Assembly: GCA_947170435.1 (NCBI GenBank)
Contig: CAMVTO010000002.1
Location: 1 to 64,000 of the forward strand
Reading direction: 5' to 3'
Source of the DNA: an uncultured Clostridia bacterium
Lineage (GTDB): Bacteria > Bacillota > Clostridia > Oscillospirales > Oscillospiraceae
Length of the DNA: 64,000 nucleotides
Positions 58,439 to 64,000 of this stretch are shown here, piece by piece (position 1 is the stretch's first letter; every line of letters begins with the position of its first letter). The notes below the pieces were generated by a model, which had not been told where the DNA came from, searched no databases, and saw only the letters and a list, made by a program, of their open reading frames with translations. The translations under genes were made by a program, and so were the position numbers.

Positions 58439-59053
58439 TCACAGGTTCACAGGGATTCCGGCGGCGTTCAGGTCGCGGCGCAGGACGCTCACATCGTCGT
58501 GAAACACCGCGCCGGGGATGCCGCAGCAGTAGGCGGCCTCAATATTGCCGGGAAAGTCGTCGATGAAGAAGCACTCCGCCGGGTTGAGGGAGAACTTCTC
58601 GCACAGCAGCCGATAGATAGCATAGTCCGGCTTGAGCAGCTGCACATCGGCGGAGATCAGCTTGCCGTCAAAATACTGATTTCCCGGGACGCGGGGCCAG
58701 TACTCGTGCTGGCGCAGTCCCGCGTTGGAGAGCAGGTAGATGCCGTAGCCCATACCCTTGAGCTCGCCTGCCAGCTCCGCCATACCCTCCACCGGCAGAA
58801 TCGGGCGATCCCACTCGACGACGAGCTTGCGCACGGTGTCGCGCAGGCGCTCCGGCACGCGCGCCGCGATCAGCTCCGCCGCGTCGGCTTCGAGCAGCGT
58901 GCCGTGGTCCATCTGCACCCACTCGCGGGAGTGGTAGATCTCGCGCCACAAAAGCGCCCGATCCTCCCGCGCGACGCCGATGCGCTCCATAAAGACTTCC
59001 GGCTCAAAGCGCAGCAGCACGTTGCCCATGTCAAAAATGATATTGCGGATCAT
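58439..59053 (-). CDS. HAD-superfamily hydrolase (subfamily IA)
   Basis: IIFDMGNVLLRF; LISADVQLLKPDYAIY; FIDDFPGNIEAA. Confidence 0.92.
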   Translation of the reverse strand: MIRNIIFDMGNVLLRFEPEVFMERIGVAREDRALLWREIYHSREWVQMDHGTLLEADAAELIAARVPERLRDTVRKLVVEWDRPILPVEGMAELAGELKGMGYGIYLLSNAGLRQHEYWPRVPGNQYFDGKLISADVQLLKPDYAIYRLLCEKFSLNPAECFFIDDFPGNIEAAYCCGIPGAVFHDDVSVLRRDLNAAGIPVNL

Positions 59054-59057
59054 TGGC

Positions 59058-60491
59058 CTAATTCTCCTTGTGCAGCAGCTTGACCTTGGCGGCGATTTCC
59101 TCCACCTTTTCGTCGGTGAGGATGTACTTGTTCTTAAACCAGAAGAAGGAGAATGCGATCAGCGCGATGGGGACAATCGTCATCGTCATGCGCAGGCCCA
59201 GCTTCGCGCTGGCGGAAACCGCGGCGGAGAAGTCCACCGCCTTGTCTGCCTCGCTGACCGCGGCGTTGGAGAGCTGATTGACCTGAAGACAGATGGAGGC
59301 AATGAACGCCGCTACGCCGGAGGCGAGCTTCACCACAAAGGTCTGCATGGAGAAGATGACGGACTCGTCCCGGCGGTTGTTCTTCAATTCGCCGTAGTCG
59401 ACCGTATTCGCGAGGAACACGGTGGTGAGAATGGCGTTGATGCCGTTGGTAGCGAAGATGAAGAAGCCGGGGATGAACAGCAGCCACACGCTGGTCATGC
59501 TTGTGAACGTCAGCGCCAGCAGTACCGCGTAGCCCGCGGCGCACATGCCCATGCTGATAAAGAAAATCCTGCGATTGTCAAACCAGCGGCGCAGCAGCGG
59601 GTAGAGAATCATCATGGAGAGGATCTGGATGCCGCCGCCAAAGGTGGAGAACAGCGTATAGTCGTTGTACCACGCCGTGCCGCCGAAGTCATACTTGAAG
59701 AAATACAGCACGAGGTTGGAGGTGATGTACAGCGCGCCGTTGGTGCAGACGATGGAGAGCACGATCGTCATCGCCTGATCGTTTTGCACCAGCGCCTTGA
59801 ACATCTGCCCCACGGAGACGGTCTGCATCTCCACGGTGGATTTCTCCTTGACGCTGAAGCACATGATGAGGGTGAACACCACAAACAGCACCGCAACGAT
59901 GAGCGAGAAATACCGGAAGCCGAGGATCTCAATCTCGCGGGCATTGGCACCGCCAAACGCGTTGCCGAGCGCCTGCACGGAGAGCACCGTGATGACCGTG
60001 ATGAGCGCCGAGCCGACGCCGGCCGCGCTTCTCGCCAGAGTGGTGAGGCCCTCGCGCTCCTTGCCGCCCTCGGTGAAGGCGGGGATCATCGACCAATACG
60101 GAATGTCCATCATCGTGTAGGTCACGCCCCAGAGGATGTAGGTCACGGCGGCGTAGGCGGTGAGTCCCGCGGCGTCCAGCGTGGGCGGCGCGGCGAACAT
60201 CAGGTACAGTACGACAGCGTTGGTCAGCGTACCGATGAGCAGCCACGGGCGGAATTTGCCCCACCTTGTCTTGGTCTTGGCGACAATAACGCCCATGATG
60301 GGGTCGTTGAATGCGTCAAACACGCGCGCGACAAGCAGGATCGTGCCCATGGCGATGGCGCTGACGCCCATGATGTCCTGGAAATAGTAGAGGACGTAGC
60401 TCGCTGAGAGCATATAGACCATGTCCTTGCCCACCGCGCCAAGCGCATAGGAAAACTTTGCCCAGCCGGTCAGTTTCTGTTTCTGTTCCAT
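59058..60491 (-). CDS. GPH (glycoside-pentoside-hexuronide):cation symporter, MFS
   Basis: FSYALGAVGKDMVYMLSASYVLYYFQD; DPIMGVIVAKTKTRWGKFRPWLL. Confidence 0.94.
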   Translation of the reverse strand: MEQKQKLTGWAKFSYALGAVGKDMVYMLSASYVLYYFQDIMGVSAIAMGTILLVARVFDAFNDPIMGVIVAKTKTRWGKFRPWLLIGTLTNAVVLYLMFAAPPTLDAAGLTAYAAVTYILWGVTYTMMDIPYWSMIPAFTEGGKEREGLTTLARSAAGVGSALITVITVLSVQALGNAFGGANAREIEILGFRYFSLIVAVLFVVFTLIMCFSVKEKSTVEMQTVSVGQMFKALVQNDQAMTIVLSIVCTNGALYITSNLVLYFFKYDFGGTAWYNDYTLFSTFGGGIQILSMMILYPLLRRWFDNRRIFFISMGMCAAGYAVLLALTFTSMTSVWLLFIPGFFIFATNGINAILTTVFLANTVDYGELKNNRRDESVIFSMQTFVVKLASGVAAFIASICLQVNQLSNAAVSEADKAVDFSAAVSASAKLGLRMTMTIVPIALIAFSFFWFKNKYILTDEKVEEIAAKVKLLHKEN

Positions 60492-60497
60492 GATGGC

Positions 60498-61970
60498 CTA
60501 CTCCTTTTCTTTCAGGCTCATTGCGAGCTTGACTACGTTGTACGCACCGTCGTAGACGCCGATGGTTTTGTTGACCAGAATCGCGCGGATCATTTCCGCG
60601 AAGAGTGTTTCCTCGTCCAGCAGCAGGTCGAGCATTTGCAGTGTGTGCGGGATGTCCTCGCACTCCAGCGTGCCGTCGCCCAGCTCGGCGGAGTGGATCG
60701 CGCCCCACTTTTCATGCCCGCCGATGCGCTTTAAGAACAGCTTTGGCACCGGGTAGAACGCCAGCTCGCTGGGCTTGGTCGCCAATACGTCGCAGGAGCG
60801 CATCAGAAGATTGGTGCAGTACACTGCCTCAAAGATGTTTTGGTGATAGAACGCATGCACGCCCGTCACCTCGCCCTCCAGCGCGTCCTCCGCAAAGCGC
60901 AGCGTCTCGGGCCAGTTGTCGAAGTGCTCCGTGGAAAGCTCGCTGAGGCCGTCCACACGCTTGATGAGCTGATCCCACACCTTGCGATAATCGCCCACGT
61001 TGACATAGAGTGCCGCGCGGCCTGCGCGGACGGCGGGGAGCAGGTGTGCGATCACCGCGGCGAACAGCTCCCGCTGCGCGCCCGCGCCGCCGATGGTCAG
61101 CAGGAAGCGCATGGGCTTGCCGTCCTTCTTGCGGTTCATGCGCGATGCGCAGTCGCGCTCCAGATTCGCCACCAGCTCGTGGTCGATGTAGTGTCCGGTG
61201 TAAACGAGGCTGTCCGCGGGCATGGGCTTCAAAACGTCCTTGCCCCGCATTCCGTTCAGAATGCGGTAGCCCATGTACGCCTGATGCGTCTGCACCGTGT
61301 GCACGCTGCCCTCGGCGAGATGCAGCGCCATCGGCCAGTTGTCGGGGATGGCGTTGACGACGTACTTCATGCCCGCGTGCAGTGCCGCCTGCGCGGGCCA
61401 GACGTGGGTGCCGATGAGTGGCAGCTCCTTGGGGACGTTGGCAAATACCGGCGCCATCAGCTCCGCGTTCTTCTGGTCGGAGGAGTTGTAGGTCAGCTTG
61501 CGGAAGCCCTCGTAGTTCATCGGCTCCCAGACCGCCTTGTTGAACGCCTTGGACTTCTGCGAAATGCGCGAACCCATGGAATAGAGGTCGTTCTGTGCGC
61601 CGATGACCTTGGTGCAGGTGGTCTCAGGATAGCTGTTGAGATCCATCCAGTAGGGCGTATAGCCCAGCGCGTGCGCCGCGCTCGCCATGGCAATGGAGAT
61701 GCGGTAGTGGCCGAAGCCCATGCGGATGTTTCCGACGATAATACCCTTCTCCGTGTCGAACGCGCCGTCGCCCGTGCCCTCCGCCACGCGGATGTCCCGC
61801 ACGCCCAGCGGGACGTAGAGACAGCGGTTGTTTACCAGCTTCACAGGGTAATCGGCGGCGGAATCGTCGCCGTACTTTTTGGCGAATTTCGCCTTGGAGG
61901 CAAGCGCCTTCTCATAGTCCTTTGGAGCAATGGCGTTGCCGAAAATGGATCTCGATCTGTCCTGCATCAT
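60498..61970 (-). CDS. GT-B glycosyltransferase-like protein of unknown specificity
   Basis: IIVGNIRMGFGHYRIS; FLLTIGGAGAQRELFAAVI. Confidence 0.6.
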   Translation of the reverse strand: MMQDRSRSIFGNAIAPKDYEKALASKAKFAKKYGDDSAADYPVKLVNNRCLYVPLGVRDIRVAEGTGDGAFDTEKGIIVGNIRMGFGHYRISIAMASAAHALGYTPYWMDLNSYPETTCTKVIGAQNDLYSMGSRISQKSKAFNKAVWEPMNYEGFRKLTYNSSDQKNAELMAPVFANVPKELPLIGTHVWPAQAALHAGMKYVVNAIPDNWPMALHLAEGSVHTVQTHQAYMGYRILNGMRGKDVLKPMPADSLVYTGHYIDHELVANLERDCASRMNRKKDGKPMRFLLTIGGAGAQRELFAAVIAHLLPAVRAGRAALYVNVGDYRKVWDQLIKRVDGLSELSTEHFDNWPETLRFAEDALEGEVTGVHAFYHQNIFEAVYCTNLLMRSCDVLATKPSELAFYPVPKLFLKRIGGHEKWGAIHSAELGDGTLECEDIPHTLQMLDLLLDEETLFAEMIRAILVNKTIGVYDGAYNVVKLAMSLKEKE

Positions 61971-64000
61971 GCTTCCCCTCCGATGGTAAATTCAATTCTA
62001 ATTGGCTCCGCACCCTCCAGCGAGAGCGTCAGCGCCGCAGTGCCCGTTTTGCCGGTCGTCTTAACGTACGTTCCGCCGAGTCCGCCGCGCAGCATGGCAA
62101 TCTTCGGCCCGATGATCTCAATGGGGCCTTCGGCGGAGAGCGTCACCGGCTCCTGCGCGAAGTGCAGCACGTTGCCGTGCTGATCCACCGCCGCGAGGCG
62201 GATCGCCGCCACGTCGTAGGTTGCACCATCGGCAAGCGCGGTGTGGCTGACGGTTGTCCGCAGATGCCGCTCGGTCGCCGCCGCACGGATCACGGTGTCC
62301 GCCAGTTCGCCGTTCTTGTAGGCTTCAAAGCGAAACTCCATCGCCTGTGCGCCCCAGTTGCTCACATATTTGCCGTAGAGCTGATAGGCGTCGTCGAAGC
62401 TCATGTGATACCGCGCCATCAGCAGTCCGGCCTTCGCCATGATCTGCGGCGGCAGACGGTTCATGCCGAAGCGGGCGGCGTAGTTGAGAATATCCGTCAC
62501 CAACCGCGCCTGCTGCGGCGCGAAGCCTTCACCCTCCGCAATCTGATCACCGATGAAATCGTCGATCTCAATGGGCGGGTTGGGCATATTCTTGTACGGG
62601 CTGTCCGCGTGGGTGTAGGTGCGGATGTAGCGTCCGTCCTTGTACAGCTTCACCTCGTCGGCGTTGGTGAACGCCAGCACGCGGCCGCGGTTGCTGGCGG
62701 GCTGCTCGCCGATGTCAAAGGCGGAGCTGACCTCCAGAAACGGGGTTTCCCGCTGCGCGGCGTAGACGCTCGCGGCGAGCTTGGGGTTGCGGTACATATC
62801 CAGCACGCCGTGATAGCAGATGCGGTCGCCGCTGCCGAAGTCGCGGTGGGTATTGTAATCGAACATGCACCAGCCAAAGCTGCCCGCGATGTCCTGCTGC
62901 GCCGCGACTGCGTCCAGCACGTTGGCGTGGCGCAGGGCGTGCTCGAGGCGATGCGCCTCACTGTCATAGGTCTTCGTCGGGAACATGTGCCCGTTGTACT
63001 CGCTGACGAGATACGCGCGGTTCACGTCCGGCGTGATGTCCTTCTTCTCATTGCAGCCCTTCTCTACGCCATCGTGGATAAAGTCATTGAAGGTATAAAC
63101 GTCCTCCAAAAAGCTGCTCTTTTTGAGGTAGCGCACGCCGCCGGTGGGCCGCGTCGGATCGAGGGCGTGCGCCGCGGCGTTGGTGCGCTCATAGAGCGCG
63201 TCGTCATCCTGCGACTCGTTGACGCGCACGCCCCAGAGAATGATCGACGGATGGTTGCGGTACTGGCGCACCATGTCCTCCGTGTTGCGCACGACCTGCT
63301 CCTTCCACTCTTCGTCGCCCAAATGCTGCCAGCCCGGAATCTCGGTGAACACCAGCAAGCCCAGCTCGTCGCAGCGGTCGATGAAATGCTGCGACTGCGG
63401 ATAGTGCGACGTGCGCACGGCGTTGCAGCCCAGCTCGTCTTTGAGGATCTCCGCGTCGAGGCGCTGCATGGAGCGCGGCATGGCGTAGCCCACATAGGGG
63501 TAGCTCTGGTGGCGGTTGAGACCGCGCAGCTTGACCTTGCGGCCGTTGAGATAGAATCCGTCGGCGCGAAATTCCGCCTCGCGGAAGCCAAAGCGCGTCT
63601 CCACGCAATCCAGCAGCGTTTCGCCATCCCACAGCTCGGAAACCAGTGTATAAAGATTTGGCGCGTCAATGTCCCAGCGCTTCGCGTCGGGGACGTAGAG
63701 GGAAAACGCGGCCTCCACGCCGGTGACCGCCGTGGTTTTAGCGCTCTCCTCCACCCGCTGACGCAGGGTGAGGCCGTCGCGTGCCGCTCCGCCCAATGTC
63801 ACCGTGCCGTGAAGAACGCCGCTGGCCGCGGGGCGGACGAACACGTCGTCGATAAAGGTTGGCTCCACAACTTCCAGCCATACCTCGCGATATAAGCCGC
63901 CGTAGGTCATGTAGTCGATGACGTAGCCAAACGGCGGAATATTCTGGCTCTCGCGGGAATCCACCTTGATGGCAAGCTCCGTCTCCCCGCCGATTTTCAG
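61967..64000 (-). CDS. Glycoside hydrolase family 2 (beta-galactosidase/beta-glucuronidase-like), 5' end beyond window
   Basis: GLYREVWLEVV; LRGLNRHQSYPYVGYAMPRSMQRLDAEILKDELGCNAVRTSHYPQS; FTEIPGW; YLVSEYNGHMFPT. Confidence 0.93.
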   Translation of the reverse strand: MKIGGETELAIKVDSRESQNIPPFGYVIDYMTYGGLYREVWLEVVEPTFIDDVFVRPAASGVLHGTVTLGGAARDGLTLRQRVEESAKTTAVTGVEAAFSLYVPDAKRWDIDAPNLYTLVSELWDGETLLDCVETRFGFREAEFRADGFYLNGRKVKLRGLNRHQSYPYVGYAMPRSMQRLDAEILKDELGCNAVRTSHYPQSQHFIDRCDELGLLVFTEIPGWQHLGDEEWKEQVVRNTEDMVRQYRNHPSIILWGVRVNESQDDDALYERTNAAAHALDPTRPTGGVRYLKKSSFLEDVYTFNDFIHDGVEKGCNEKKDITPDVNRAYLVSEYNGHMFPTKTYDSEAHRLEHALRHANVLDAVAAQQDIAGSFGWCMFDYNTHRDFGSGDRICYHGVLDMYRNPKLAASVYAAQRETPFLEVSSAFDIGEQPASNRGRVLAFTNADEVKLYKDGRYIRTYTHADSPYKNMPNPPIEIDDFIGDQIAEGEGFAPQQARLVTDILNYAARFGMNRLPPQIMAKAGLLMARYHMSFDDAYQLYGKYVSNWGAQAMEFRFEAYKNGELADTVIRAAATERHLRTTVSHTALADGATYDVAAIRLAAVDQHGNVLHFAQEPVTLSAEGPIEIIGPKIAMLRGGLGGTYVKTTGKTGTAALTLSLEGAEPIRIEFTIGGEA

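Overview
64 kb of a GC-rich, low-redundancy Firmicutes-like chromosome (probably a gut clostridial/Oscillospiraceae-type organism, inferred from gene content). Ordinary chromosome lies at 1-4.9 kb (decarboxylase subunits, two aminotransferases, Nudix), 40.6-46.2 kb (phosphatase/GNAT, two CobW-type GTPases, acyltransferase, tRNA-Thr, tRNA-Tyr) and 53-64 kb (YitT, cation symporter, uracil permease, cysK, and a HAD/GPH/GT-B-like/GH2 operon). Two accessory structures stand out. (1) A tRNA-Ser(GGA) gene at 40550-40638(-) is the head of a three-deep tandem stack of integrated elements. It is marked by copies of the tRNA 3' end at ~4971, 8892 and 25985; each copy abuts its own terminator hairpin and (on the other side) integrase-arm-like repeats ~131-135 bp away. 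The oldest element E3 (~5.0-8.9 kb) carries a hybrid histidine kinase. E2 (~8.9-26.0 kb) is a mobilizable element with MobC/MobA, Xis/Int, an R-M-like pair and an unusual three-gene nuclease/Ser-Thr-kinase/TIM-barrel-like operon. E1 (~26.0-40.55 kb) carries a surface-protein cassette. (2) Two paralogous layered expression cassettes (26756-36542 inside E1; 46583-52707 outside it) share one head with different cargo. The head is a ~90% identical 278-aa tyrosine recombinase, then a ~225-bp segment flanked by inverted repeats with a promoter facing backwards (OFF) and a forward terminator, then AP2-type zinc-ribbon protein(s), then a conserved structured RNA with a compensatory base change, then three tandem c-di-GMP-I (GEMM)-like aptamers, then a large secreted protein and an SLH-anchored protein. 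This candidate phase-variable, second-messenger-gated, horizontally mobile surface-protein system is the most interesting thing in the window. All assignments come from reading the sequence; no searches were run.
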